NCBI RefSeq assembly: GCF_023078275.1
Contig: NC_062993.1
Coordinates: 1,914,252 to 1,978,251, forward strand
Direction of reading: 5' to 3'
From: Leguminivora glycinivorella
Lineage: Eukaryota; Arthropoda; Insecta; Lepidoptera; Tortricidae
DNA: 64,000 nt
Shown here: positions 19,930-30,348 of the stretch, piece after piece
How the letters are laid out: each line of letters opens with the position of its first letter
Position numbering within the stretch: position 1 is the first letter of the stretch
The notes under the pieces: generated by a model
What the model saw: the letters and a program-made list of their open reading frames with translations, nothing else
The model's database searches: none
What the model was told of the DNA's origin: nothing
Translations under genes and position numbers: made by a program

Positions 19930-21592
19930 AATTTTTCACTACACCAACTGGTAACGGCTTACTTTGCTATTCGAAAACAAATAGCAAAATTGCTTTTTAT
20001 CCACAAGAGTGCAAAGTAATTCCATACAAATTTTAACTTGATGTCTTAAGCTGGCTGGTAGGATTAAGGTACCTATAAATGATGATTTTGAAATTTTATT
20101 TATGTAGGTTAATGTTCTATTTATAGTCAATATTTTGTTCGTGTTGGTGTGGTGAAAAAAATTGTGTTTCACTCGGTGGCAGTTTGTTTAACCTTCGTAC
20201 CTTGAAACCCTCGCAACGCTCAAGAATCCACTTTTTAACTTCAATTAAATTCAATATTGGAAATGGAATCTTTCGCTTGCTCGGGTATCAATATTGGCAC
20301 GTGCGATTAAACAACTACTTTGCCCCCTTGTAAAACAATAGTTATTTTTTATTCAAGGGGGCAAAGTTGTATTTTAACGCCGAGTGTGGAATTGAAAAAC
20401 GAGCAAGTGAAGGGAGTCTATAGTTGAACCACGAGCGAAGCGAGTGGTTCGAAAATAGAATCCGAATAGATTTGCGTTTAAAAAATCCCTGATTAAGTAC
20501 TTTGCTGGTAGAATGACAAATCCTTAGTATTTCATTTTTGTAAGTTTCATCTGATGTCATATGTATGTATGTATTTTTTATGTATGTAAATATATTGTAT
20601 GTATGTATATTATTATCTGTGTGTAAGTATGTTCATTCTTTTATATATTACATATAGGTTAGCTTAATAATATTGTGCAAATAACTTAACTATTTTGTTC
20701 TTAATATAATTTAATGTTGCACCGCCTACAATTTCCCGAAGTTTTGCCCGAAGGTTGACTGGTAGAGAATGCCTTATAGCATTAAGTCTGCCTTGTGTAC
20801 AATTGTATTTTCTTTGTGCAATAAAGATTAAATAAATAAATAAATAAATCGTGAACTTGCGAGTTTCTTAACACACGAGAAGTAAAATACATTTTCACCA
20901 CACCAACTGGTAAAGGCTAACTTTGCTATGCGAAAACAGATAGCAAAATTGCATTTTATCCACAAGAGTGCAAAGTAAACTCATACAGATTTTAACTTGA
21001 TATCTTGATCTGGCTGGTAGAATTTACCTACAAATGATGATTTTGAATCATAAATATTGAATAAATTGATAGATTTGATTTAGTTTGATGTTTTATAGTC
21101 TGTATTTTGTTCGTGTTAGTGTGGTGAAAAATTGTGTGTTTCACTCGGTGGCAAAGTTTGTTTAACCTTCGTGCCTTGAAACCCTCGCAACGCTCTAGAT
21201 TCCACTTTTTGAACCACTCGCTACTCTCGCGGTTCAATATTGGAATCTTTCGCTTGCTCAGGTATCAATATTGGCACGTGCGGTTAAACAACAACTTTGC
21301 CCCCATGTAAAACAAATAACTATTGCACCCGAGTGTAACACAAAAATTTTCCCCTCAATATAGCGAGGAAACTACAACGCAAAAAATGCGTTTATCACTG
21401 CTTCCAGTAGTTCCACAGGTGGTCTTTATTACTAGATTCACCTACTTTTATCAATTTTAAAGCAGTTAATTCGACTTTATTCCAGGTCAAATTACTTTAC
21501 CCACTAGTGGATAAAATGCGTTTTTACCCGCTGGTATTAAAGGACAAAACACGTGTTTCCGAGCTAATGAGGGGAAAATAACTATTTAACCC
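19930..21592 (+). mobile_element. D/E mosaic transposon block
   Basis: E copy 1 (19930-20345) is followed by a D 5' part (20346-20530), a LINE 3' UTR (20560-20847), D again (20848-20892), E copy 2 (20893-21335), and the D 3' part (21336-21592, ending GAGGGGAAAATAACTA). E starts TTTCACCACACCAACTGGTA and ends in CTTTGCCCCC...AAAACAA, which is the inverted form of D's AGTTATTTG...CAAGGGGGCAAAG start. D and E therefore share ends and meet head to head at about 20335. Confidence 0.75.
20560..20847 (+). mobile_element. LINE 3' UTR relic
   Basis: TTTTGCCCGAAGGTTGACTG GTAGAGAATGCCTTATAGCA and GTGCAATAAAGATTAAATAA, ending in (TAAA)n, is the 3' untranslated end of a LINE. Relatives lie at 39.5 and 57.45 kb. 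It interrupts the D element. Confidence 0.75.
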
Positions 21593-21830
21593 CCGAAGCA
21601 AAAACGACGGGGTGTTATAAGTTTGACATGTCTTTCTGTCTATCTGTCTGTGTGTGTGTCTGTCTGTGGCATCGTAGCTCCCGAACAGATAAACCGATTT
21701 AGATTTCTTTTTTTTTGTTTAAAAGCTGAGTTAGTTGGGAGAGTGTTCTTAGCAATGTAACCATGTTTCATGAAAATCGGTTCACTGTGTCGGGGTCTTT
21801 ATTTCAAAATTTTAATTTTGTGGTTAGATT
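21593..21830 (+). mobile_element. family C element
   Basis: A complete plus-strand copy: CCCCCGAAGCAAAAACGACG GGGTGTTATAAG to AAAATTTTAATTTTGTGGTT. It abuts the D element end. Confidence 0.92.
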
Positions 21831-22194
21831 ATCCTAACCTTAATACTTGTTAAGTACAGTGACTCATTAAAATGTTGTTTTCTAACACTGGTAACACTAT
21901 GACAGTGCGTTTTTATCCATTGTCTATGATTCAGTTTGAACGTTGAATAGATTTTACCCCTCCGACATTACCGAAGGTTTTGATGGAGAAAATTGATTTG
22001 ACCCAATAAAAAATAGATTTCAGGTTTATTACAGGATACAACGTTTAAAAGGTTTGGTTAAGAATGAAAGTAAGCGCCTAAATTATTATCTACTATTATC
22101 TAGGCTTCGAATAAAATAGGTATATACTTACCAAGGTAGTAATTTTCCAATTTTAAATGTATCATTCTGCTTTTTTTAATTATCATTATAAATG

Positions 22195-22290
22195 GGCTCA
22201 CTCTTGGCCACAGACTAGCCACAGGCAAAGACGAGGCCTACGATGGAGTCAGCTCGCCCAAAAGATGCCTGTACACCCTTGATGTCAAGG
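22195..22290 (+). repeat. retroelement-like repeat shared with 17.2 kb
   Basis: CTCTTGGCCACAGACTAGCC ACAGGCAAAGACGAGGCCTA and GATGCCTGTACACCCTTGAT match 17205-17285, with a slightly longer 3' part. Confidence 0.6.
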
Positions 22291-22349
22291 TGCTTGTCAA
22301 AAAGTTACTGAATCGCGAATAGCGTGTAACCATGATCATCGTGACATAA

Positions 22350-22785
22350 ACAAATAAATATTATAGAATATTCTTACACAGATTGACTGAGTCCCACGGT
22401 AAGCTCAAGAAGGCATGTGTTGTGAATACTTAGACAACGATATATATAATAATTATATAATTATCCATAGCCCAGTAATTAGTCCATCACTTTCATCAAA
22501 ATAGACCAGTTCATTTTAGATTCCATTAACTCTCAAATAGTTCTTACACCCTGGCGGGTGTTGCCTCTGATGCGTGTGCCCCATGATACGGGCAAGGGCA
22601 ACATCCGCTCGGTGTACCCCTTACATTTCATTAAAGTGTCGAAAGGACCTCTACGTGTTGGCTTCGGCCCCGCGCACGCCTCCCAAAGGTCCGGAACACC
22701 ATTGCTCCGTGATGGGAAAGACATATAATTATATACATAGAAAACATCCATGACTCAGAAACAAATATCTGTGCTCATCACACAA
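22350..22785 (-). mobile_element. SINE S1 interrupted by a 268-bp insertion
   Basis: CACAGATTGACTGAGTCCCA CGGTAAGCTCAAGAAGG and, after the insert, ACATAGAAAACATCCATGAC and GTGCTCATCACACA. The tRNA-like head is missing at the right side. The insert is flanked by a 10-bp duplication. Confidence 0.85.
22465..22732. mobile_element. 268-bp insertion with 10-bp target duplication
   Basis: Flanked by ATATAATTAT at 22455-22464 and again at 22733-22742. The insert has a GC-rich core (CCCTGGCGGGTGTTGCCTCT ... GTGTTGGCTTCGGCCCCGCG). It has no tRNA boxes, no poly(A) tail and no inverted ends that I can see. It is a mobile sequence of unknown class. Confidence 0.75.
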
Positions 22786-22789
22786 CACA

Positions 22790-23180
22790 CTGACACATTC
22801 ATGACTGTGGCTTAACACATTCACAGCTGAGATACGGTGGTAGAGCTACGTCGTAACCGATTTCCCCGTATGTAGCGAAAATGCGTCGTAGAGGCAGGAC
22901 GACAATGTGTTGAGATCAACGGGCGTAGCACACTAGTTTAAATCTTATCGCGTCCCTATTGCACTTACAAACAGTGCGAAAAAGACGGCCTGACGTTATA
23001 GACTATCACGCGACCGTACTTGTCTGCCGAACTGTTTTTCTATTTTGCATTTCCTAATCATATAGCGAAGGTCTACAGCTCACAAAGCTACTAGTTAAAG
23101 CTTGACTATGATAGAAATATATTTAAAATCACACACAGGTCGAACGCGATTAATTAACATTATTTTACCTTTTCTCCCTA
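22790..23180. other. unassigned sequence
   Basis: Moderate GC with several CG dinucleotides. No coding frame or repeat recognised. Confidence 0.4.
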
Positions 23181-24080
23181 CGTTTCGGTCAGGTTGCACT
23201 GGCCGTGGTCGCGGAAGACTGACGTCCCAGCAAAGTGTCACCGGTGATCTAAACACCACAAAACTACCCGATATTAATTTATACACCGTGTTTCCGGTAT
23301 CACTCAAAACCTCAGACACCCCAACTGATTTTTATTTTTTTAAACGTATCTACAATGTTCATTTTTTAAACTGATGATTATTATTTTTTTAAATTGAATT
23401 TTTAATTTTCTGTGCAGCTCTACTCGGCTTTTAACTCTACACTCAATAAAATAATTGCTAGCTACCATCATAAACCTTCAAACTGTTTAATTGTGTATGT
23501 TACTGCAACGACATTAGACAGCTATGTCACTGTAAAGCACTTTAACCTGTGTCACAGTAAACTTCAATTGGACAGGTGACGCAGTAAGCAAATTTAAACC
23601 TAACATTCAAAATGACAAGGTTGTAATTAGGTACGATTTCAATTTGTTACGACTTATGATAAACTTTAAAATTAAACTGACGCACAACGTCTATCTCGTA
23701 GCGGAAAAAATAATCGTCCAAGTAACCAGCCAGTATTAATACCCTTAAATACTGAAAAAGGTATACAACCTCTAACAATATGATATGCACAATGTTGTAT
23801 TACGAATTTGTAGAATGGGCACGTAAACAATAACTAATAATACAAATTAAAACAAAAAATATTACCTCCATCAAGATATAACTCAATCGATTCTACTCTC
23901 GATTCTGAACAAACAGTTTTCAGGTTTTTAGTGTTAAGTGAAACACGGTGTATAAATAAATGTTCAGGTTCAGGTAGACAAATAAATATAATCTACCCGC
24001 TTTTAGCTAATGTTTATTTCCCACCGCACGACACACAGCACTCACAACATCGCGTCGCGTTGCGTTCGACCTGTATGTGA
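23181..24080 (+). mobile_element. family J repeat split by a TIR transposon
   Basis: GTCAGGTTGCACTGGCCGTG GTCGCGGAAG ... CACAAAACTACCCGATATTA resumes at 23952 as AAATGTTCAGGTTCAGGTAG ACAAATAAA, then CCACCGCACGACACACAGCA. The uninterrupted order is seen at 60258-60480. Confidence 0.75.
23284..23950. mobile_element. 667-bp TIR transposon, non-autonomous
   Basis: The ends CACCGTGTTTCC and (inverted) CACCGTGTTTCA, with further imperfect matching (CTCAAAACCTCAG / CTAAAAACCTGAA), are flanked by TA on both sides. The TA duplication and length suit a Tc1/mariner-type non-autonomous element. There is no transposase frame inside. Confidence 0.75.
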
Positions 24081-24244
24081 TTTTGAATATGTGTACAAAG
24101 CGCGAGAACTTAGTGTTATATGATAGAAATATATGACTATTGTCAAGAGGGCGCTATTATTCAGATGTATGCGGTGCATGACCGTTCAGTATTGTATGAA
24201 GATAGTTCTAATGGAGTTCCGCAACATGGTGCGTAGTCCTATGT

Positions 24245-24380
24245 AACGTTACCTGGGTAAAAGGACTTGAGGGACGTTATTGTCGATGGCACTTATGTTA
24301 TGAGCGATGTCCGTATACAAATACGACGCCGCGAGACGTAAGCGCCATCGACACGGGTCCCTTTTTACCCTGATAACGTC
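24245..24380. mobile_element. MITE
   Basis: The ends ACGTTACCTGGGTAAAAGGA and (inverted) ACGTTATCAGGGTAAAAAGG enclose a CG-rich interior with a mirrored CGATGGC motif. Confidence 0.8.
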
Positions 24381-24426
24381 ACATATCTTTCTGGTCAGGC
24401 TTTGTATAGGCTACTTGACCCTTTTT

Positions 24427-24980
24427 AGGGTTCCGTAGTTAACTAGGAACCCTTATAGTTTCGCCATGTCTGTCTGTCTGTCTGTCCGTCCGTCCGTCCG
24501 TCCGTCCGTCCGCGGATAATCTCAGTAACCGTTAGCACTAGAAAGCTGAAATTTGGTACCAATATGTATATCAATCACGCCAACAAAGTGCAAAAATAAA
24601 AAATGGAAAAAAATGTTTATTAGGGTACCCCCCCCTACATGTAAAGTGGGGGCTGATATTTTTTTTCATTCCAACCCCAACGTGTGATATATTGTTAGAT
24701 CCTATTCAAAAATGAATAAGGGTTTACTAAGATCGTTTTTTGATAATATTAACATTTTCGGAAATAATTGCTCCTAAAGGAAAAAAAGTGCGTCCCCCCC
24801 CCCTCTAACTTTTGAACCATATGTTTAAAAAATATGAAAAAAATCACAAAAATAGAACTTTATAAAGACTTTCTAGGAAAATGGTTTTGAACTTCATAGG
24901 TTCCGTAGTTTTTGAGAAAAATACGGAACACTACGGAACCCTACACTGAGCGTGGCCCGACACGCTCTTGGCCGGTTTTT
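24427..24980 (+). mobile_element. family A element, full length
   Basis: AGGGTTCCGTAGTTAACTAG, (GTCT)n(GTCC)n, TACCAATATGTATATCAATC and GGCCCGACACGCTCTTGGCC GGTTTTT. T runs lie on both sides. Confidence 0.93.
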
Positions 24981-25017
24981 AAAGTTTGTCTTATATGATT
25001 AAGTACTGTCCAATTAA

Positions 25018-25215
25018 CATACATCGGGGTTTTGGGAGCGGGAATGAATTCGTGTATTTGTAACTCTGTTTGTAGTAATTTGAATTACTGAAATATATTT
25101 TATGTAACTGGCTCCAAATGTACCTAGAAATGTTAAAGTAATGTTTATCTTTTATCGTTTTCACCATTTTTGGGCTAGTGTAAATCATTCCCGCTCCCAA
25201 AAACCCCGATGTATG
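25018..25215. mobile_element. hAT-like MITE with 8-bp target duplication
   Basis: A 198-bp element with about 30-bp inverted ends (CATACATCGGGGTTTTGGGA GCGGGAATGA). It is flanked by perfect CCAATTAA copies at 25010-25017 and 25216-25223. An 8-bp duplication is typical of the hAT superfamily. The interior is AT-rich and non-coding. Confidence 0.9.
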
Positions 25216-25223
25216 CCAATTAA

Positions 25224-26057
25224 CCAAAATAAAATATTAAGTACCATATTTTATTATGACCTAAAAACAGCAAAAAATATTTTTAAACAATACTTTTACG
25301 TAATCAGGCGAAAACAACACAGTCATGTTAATTTATAAAATATCTGTGCATCAGGTCATTATATTCGAAAAAACATTTTTCTGACTTTTAAGAATGAGGC
25401 ATAAAGTTCATTATGTCAGTGATTATTTTGACATGAAGTAAGATCGAATTCGTTGACGTCACTACATCGCTGACAGCGTTTCCGGTGGCCAAAATAAAAA
25501 AATTACACACATTTTTAATCGAAAATGCGTAGTCATCATACACTTTTAATAACCAAAATCTATAAATATTGGTTTTTTATTTCAAATACTATAGAAGACA
25601 ATCAATTATTGTGCCGAATTCGATATGAGTCTAGTACTTAGCCTATTTAAACTGCAACCGGATAAAGTATCTACACAATGTAGACATAACCGAGTTTTTC
25701 CATCCTTCCGGAGCGCTTTTCGATTTTTGTCGTAAAATTATGCAAGAACCGGGAAAAGGAGAAAATCGTAAAAATGTACTTGCAGTTTTATGTTTCTGCA
25801 ACATTGGGTTACAAGTACGCTTTTCTTTTTAAATGTTATTTTAAGGTTTTTTTTATAGTTTTCAAAGTAGCAGTACCTAGGTAAGAATAATACTTATAAA
25901 GGACCTTATTAAAAAAAAAGCATGTGAGTAGTAAGGGAAGAAATCGTGATAATATTCATGTAGCGAATTAGTCAGATGTATGAAAAACATATTTTCAATT
26001 ACCAGTCTACTTTTAGCACGCCTAACGAAGACATTTTTATTTTAACTGTCCGTCGGC
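25224..26057. other. AT-rich sequence without recognised features
   Basis: No repeat of the window. It forms the left flank of the giant inverted repeat. Confidence 0.5.
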
Positions 26058-26607
26058 GGAAATAATTCGTGTATAGGCGAATTTTGACATAGTTGTAGGG
26101 AATGGTGTTCTAATCCACATACTCAAAGTACTGATGGGTAGGGGAGGAGCTAACTGATGGAGGGGGGTGTAAAGGTCCCTTTTTTTAGTTTTTCGCGAAT
26201 AACTCTTAAACTGTGGCACATAGCAAAAAATGTTCTGAAACACAAGTAATCTTCATAAAATTCTCTACAAAAAAGTCTTATACACTTTTTATCTGGGACC
26301 AATCGTTCATGAGATATGGAAGGGAAAAGATGGACAATAAAGGAATAAACTCATTTGTTTATGAACAATACGTTTATTCTTATAGAGACGCGGTAGCGTG
26401 TCAAGCCAGGTTCAAGTAACAAAAGTGGCAAGCAGCACCGTGTGTAATATTACACGAACCGTTTGGAGCCACATTTGACCCCCTTCTAACTCAAAAACGA
26501 TTTCACATAAACGTGTTATAATGCAACGTAAAAAGAAACCAACGCGCGTAGTAAAAGTATGAGTTATAAGCGCTCCTCAATAAGCCCGGTACTAGCAGCC
26601 CGCCTTA

Positions 26608-26740
26608 GTGCGTTTTCACATTATCCGATCCGATATCGGATGTCGGAAGGATTTCAAAGGCAAAAATCCAAGACGGCGCCTTAAATGTACGGGATATCGG
26701 TCCTACTTCCGATATCGGATCGGATAATGTGAAAACGCAC
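26608..26740. mobile_element. Harbinger-like MITE inside left arm
   Basis: A 133-bp element with inverted ends GTGCGTTTTCACATTATCCG ATCCGATATCGGA and a TTA on each side. This is the trinucleotide duplication of PIF/Harbinger elements. Its mirror copy is at 27814-27946 and a third copy at 34394. Confidence 0.85.
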
Positions 26741-27045
26741 TTAACCCGTGCGCGCGCGCAGCCCTTTATAAGCCACCGCGCGGCCGGCGCTCGCTCATCC
26801 CAGTCGTCCTCAAAACGTCGACGTAAGACCGCCCCACAAGGATGGGGCGCGACCAGATACAGCCCTCACAGCGCCCAGCGCGGAAGGGGCTACTCACACC
26901 CCAGCAGGGGTGTTGAACGACATTACAGCAGCGCTCGCTCAGTTTGTCTCGCGCAGCGATCCGATCACATTGTAGCTGACTTGACGAGCAAAGCATAACG
27001 ACCGCCCAGTATTGCTTTGATGGGATAAATTCATAAATAGAATTC

Positions 27046-27237
27046 CTAACTATCTTCCGTCTCTACTTCGATGGGAGCTCCGTTAGTGCATGCTCCCGAG
27101 CATACACCACAGATACTGGAGCAGGCAATTCCTGCTTTTCGGCAGCCGCATCGCACCCCACACCCAGTCTTGCATCGGCAAAATATAGTTTTGAGAATGG
27201 AGTCAGGTGCCACTGGGTCGTTGGTTGTCACTGGCTT
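27046..27237 (-). pseudogene. C-terminal fragment of cysteine-rich (CXC/tesmin-like) protein, copy 1
   Basis: The frame reads VTTNDPVAPDSILKTIFCRC, then KTGCGVRCGCRKAGIACSSI, then CGVCSGACTNGAPIEVETED and S, ending in a TAG at 27046-27048. Nine cysteines follow C-x-C-x3-C-x3-C-x-C-x6-C-x3-C-x2-C-x3-C. The C-x-C ... C-x-C-x6-C-x3-C spacing is that of a zinc-binding CXC (tesmin/TSO1, CRC) half-domain. An acidic tail ends the protein. Only about 61 residues are present. The upstream part would need another exon, and a splice-acceptor-like AG precedes the frame. Host gene or transposon protein is undecided. The near-perfect mirror copy suggests duplication within the element. Confidence 0.55.
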
Positions 27238-27317
27238 TAATATGCCATCGCCTCTTCTAGTTCATCCCCATTCAGTAGGTGGTAAATAAATTGTACGTTA
27301 AATACAAAAATATTTGT

Positions 27318-27509
27318 AAGCCAGTGACAACCAACGACCCAGTGGCACCTGACTCCATTCTCAAAACTATATTTTGCCGATGCAAGACTGGGTGTGGGGT
27401 GCGATGCGGCTGCCGAAAAGCAGGAATTGCCTGCTCCAGTGTCTGTGGTGTATGCTCGGGAGCATGCACTAACGGAGCTCCCATCGAAGTAGAGACGGAA
27501 GATAGTTAG
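27318..27509 (+). pseudogene. C-terminal fragment of cysteine-rich (CXC/tesmin-like) protein, copy 2
   Basis: Mirror copy of the frame at 27046-27237 in the right arm, diverging from it across the 80-bp spacer. The residues are the same except Ile to Val in the SS-x-CG step, so the frame has stayed open in both arms. The frame extends a few codons into the spacer (MVNKLYVKYKNICK from 27279), which the left copy lacks. It ends in a TAG at 27507-27509. Confidence 0.55.
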
Positions 27510-28496
27510 GAATTTTATTTATGAATTTATCCCATCAAAGCATACCGGGCGGTCGTGATGCATTGATCGTCAAGTCAGCTACAATGTGATCGGATCGTTG
27601 CGCGAGACAATCTGAGCGAGCGCTGCTGTAATGTCGTTCAACACCCCTGCTGGGGTGTGAGTAGCCCCTTCCGCGCTGGGCGCTGTGAGGGCTGTATCTG
27701 GTCGCGCCCCATCCTTGCGGGGCGGTCTTACGTCGACGTTTTGAGGACGACTGGGATGAGCGAGCGCCGGCCGCGCGGTGGCTTATGAAGGGCTGCGCGC
27801 GCGCGCGGGTTAAGTGCGTTTTCACATTATCCGATCCGATATCGGAAGTAGGACCGATATCCCGTACATTTAAGGCGCCGTCTTGGATTTTTGCCTTTGA
27901 AATCCTTCCGACATCCGATATCGGATCGGATAATGTGAAAACGCACTAAGGCGGGCTGCTAGTACCGGGCTTATTGAGGAGCGCTTATAGCTCATACTTT
28001 TACTACGCGCGTTGGTTTCTTTTTACGTTGCATTATAACACGTTTATGTGAAATCGTTTTTGAGTTATAAGGGGCTCAAATGTGGCTCCAAACGGTTCGT
28101 GTAATATTACACACGGTGCTGCTTGCTACTTTTGTTACTTGAACCTGGCTTGACACGCTACCGCGTCTCTATAAGAATAAACGTATTGTTCATAAACAAA
28201 TGAGTTTATTCCTTTATTGTCCATCTTTTCCCTTCCATATCTCATGAACGATTGGTCCCAGATAAAAAGTGTATAAGACTTTTTTGTAGAGAATTTTATG
28301 AAGATTACTTGTGTTTCAGAACATTTTTTGCTATGTACCACAGTTTAAGAGTTATTCGCGAAAAACTAAAAAAAGGGACCTTTACACCCCCCTCCACCAG
28401 TTAGCTCCTCCCCTACCCATCAGTACTTTGAGTATGTGGATTAGAACACCATTCCCTACAACTATGCCAAAATTCGCCTATACACGAATTATTTCC
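27318..28496. repeat. right arm of giant inverted repeat (1.18 kb)
   Basis: Mirror of 26058-27237. It ends at ACACGAATTATTTCC, beyond which the flanks differ (GCGAGATAGGC here against CGTCGGC on the left). The MITE copy is at 27814-27946. The arms could fold into a cruciform of about 1.2 kb, or be transcribed into long double-stranded RNA. Confidence 0.95.
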
Positions 28497-28785
28497 CGCG
28501 AGATAGGCTTCATTGAGTGTGCTATTTTGACCACCAGGTACTACTGCTATGATAATTTTACTTAAATATGTCCCTATATGAGTTAAAAAAATATATATTT
28601 CAATTTAGATCAATTTAAAACTAACTAATGTACCAAAATCATAACTTTAGAAGATTAACAACATAACCACGCTGTGACGTCATCGCCCAAATGAATTGTT
28701 AATATTTATTTTTTCTACTCCCGAACTGTTATTCGTCATTTACAGGGTCGTGCACAGATCTTTAAAACCCTGCATAAAGGTCTAT
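28497..28785. other. AT-rich sequence without recognised features
   Basis: Right flank of the giant inverted repeat. Nothing recognised. Confidence 0.45.
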
Positions 28786-28787
28786 TC

Positions 28788-28919
28788 CCCAAAGCCAGCA
28801 ACCGCCGGCTTTCCGCGCATGCGCGCAGTATCGAAAAAACTGAAAACGCATTGTTTGGCTCTGTAACCATGGCAACGCCTTATAACGACACTGCGGGCGT
28901 GCGCGGGAAGGCTTTGGGC
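28788..28919. mobile_element. GC-rich imperfect MITE
   Basis: CCCAAAGCC ... TTCCGCGCATGCGCGCAGT at the left mirrors CCCAAAGCCTTCCCGCGCAC GCCCGCAGT at the right. The interior is unique. No target duplication assigned. Confidence 0.65.
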
Positions 28920-29024
28920 AGCCGAGCTGACAGTGCAAACCTTTGAGTCAAAATACAGGAAAGTGTGAATTTCACCAAAGTTATTCAAGGAAACTATTAA
29001 AAACTAAGTGCATGGTCGTAGAAA

Positions 29025-29165
29025 AAGTATTGTATGCAACGGTGTTTAACTGAGTCAAAAAATACTCGTGGCGTCTCAATAACAATTTTCGGCTTCGCCT
29101 CAAATTGTTGCCCACGCCACTCGTCTTTTTTGACCTCCTTTAAACGCCTGTTGCATAAAATACTA
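29025..29165. mobile_element. MITE with nested hairpin
   Basis: The ends AGTATTGTATGCAACGGTGT and (inverted) AGTATTTTATGCAACAGGCG continue inward to AAAAAATACTCGTGGCG / AAAAAAGACGAGTGGCG. The centre AACAATTTTCGGCTTCGCCT CAAATTGTT is itself a hairpin. Confidence 0.8.
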
Positions 29166-30150
29166 TTTATTGTTCTCATTTTTGTCTTTTCTCTTTTGTT
29201 TTTGTTGTGTACGTTTCGTGACGCATTGATTGTACTGTAAGGTCATATAAACAATATAAACTGAAATATATACCATACACTAGAGAAAAAGCAAGTAGTG
29301 TTACTATTTAAAAAAAAAACAAATCAAAAAATATTTAACAAAATAATTTGATTTGTTCCTTACATCATGAAAACATGTTTTGATAAATAAAATATCAATA
29401 ACAAAAAAAAGATGAAAACGTTAAAAAGTTACACTTTCTTTAGATCCAAATACAAAGAAACAATATGGAAACATTCAGAACAGAAAAGGTTTGCGACACT
29501 CACATTAAATCGTATACGAAAATATACAGAGTTTTGATAAGATTTTTCACACATACTTAACGATAAACTTCAAAGGCATGTTTTTCTCCGTTTCCCTTTA
29601 ATAATTTATAAAGGTACTTTTGTGAATATTTCTCTGTTTATCTTATAAAACTTCCTTTATATTTTTTTCTGATAAGAATGGGAATGGAATTATTCTTTTG
29701 ATATAAAAATTTATGAAAATGGTGATTTCTTTCATGCCACTACACGATAGTATGACTTTTATTTAAGAAGTGTTTATAGTTATGTTCTTAGGTATTATTT
29801 TAGTTTTATAAAAAATGTGTATAACTTTGTCTCGGAAATTGTAAAGTAACTTTATTCATTATTATCAAATTATAAAATTTCATTTATTGTGCATAAGTAC
29901 TTACTTTTATAGTTACTAAAAGGATTTGTGGATTTTGCCCTATCAGACCTTTTTTGTAATATTTCTACACTTTCTGTTGGTTACCAAATATGTAATATAT
30001 CATATTATTTAGACAATTAGTAAAAAAAAACTAAACGGTCCGACACAGATTATTACATTGTTATTGAGATTGTCAAAATTCGTTGCGATTGATTAAGTTT
30101 TTAAGGAGGAAACAATCGAGAGCGGAACCTCGATTTTAAAGAAATTTTGG
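29166..30150. other. AT-rich sequence without recognised features
   Basis: Very AT-rich. Contains one CAAATCA...TGATTTGTTC palindromic motif (about 29318-29358) shared with 10.33 and 43.6 kb. No coding signal. Confidence 0.45.
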
Positions 30151-30348
30151 AATAAATAAATAAATAAATATTGGGGACACCTTACACAGATCAACTTAGC
30201 CCCAAACTAAGCAAAACTTGTACTATGGGTGCTAAGCGACGATATACATACTTAAATAGATAAATACACACTTATATACATAGAAAACATCCATGACTCA
30301 GGAACAAATATCTGTGCTCATCACACAAATAAATGCCCTTACCGGTCG
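30151..30348 (-). mobile_element. SINE S1, variant body
   Basis: (AAAT)n tail, then CACAGATCAACTTAGCCCCA AACTAAGC, ACATAGAAAACATCCATGAC and AATGCCCTTACCGGTCG. The tRNA-like head is cut off at the right. Confidence 0.85.

Larger units (their letters stand above)
26058..27237. repeat. left arm of giant inverted repeat (1.18 kb)
   Basis: The arm pairs with 27318-28496 around an 80-bp spacer. The match begins at GGAAATAATTCGTGTATAGG and continues to the GTTGTCACTGGCTT next to the spacer. Mirror positions sum to 54554 at the outer end and 54555 at the inner end, so essentially no net indel has accumulated. I see scattered substitutions and short differences (for example 26990-27020), so the arms are not identical. 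Each arm holds, outside to inside, an unassigned AT-rich part, a TTA-flanked MITE, a GC-rich stretch and a cysteine-rich coding end. Confidence 0.95.

Noticed and set aside
26729..27825. Arg/Ser-rich frames MKTHLTRARAQPFISHRAAG... in both arms of the giant repeat
   Set aside because: They begin inside the MITE end and run through GC-rich DNA on the strand opposite to the cysteine-rich frame. Mirror duplication explains their pairing; no domain is recognisable.
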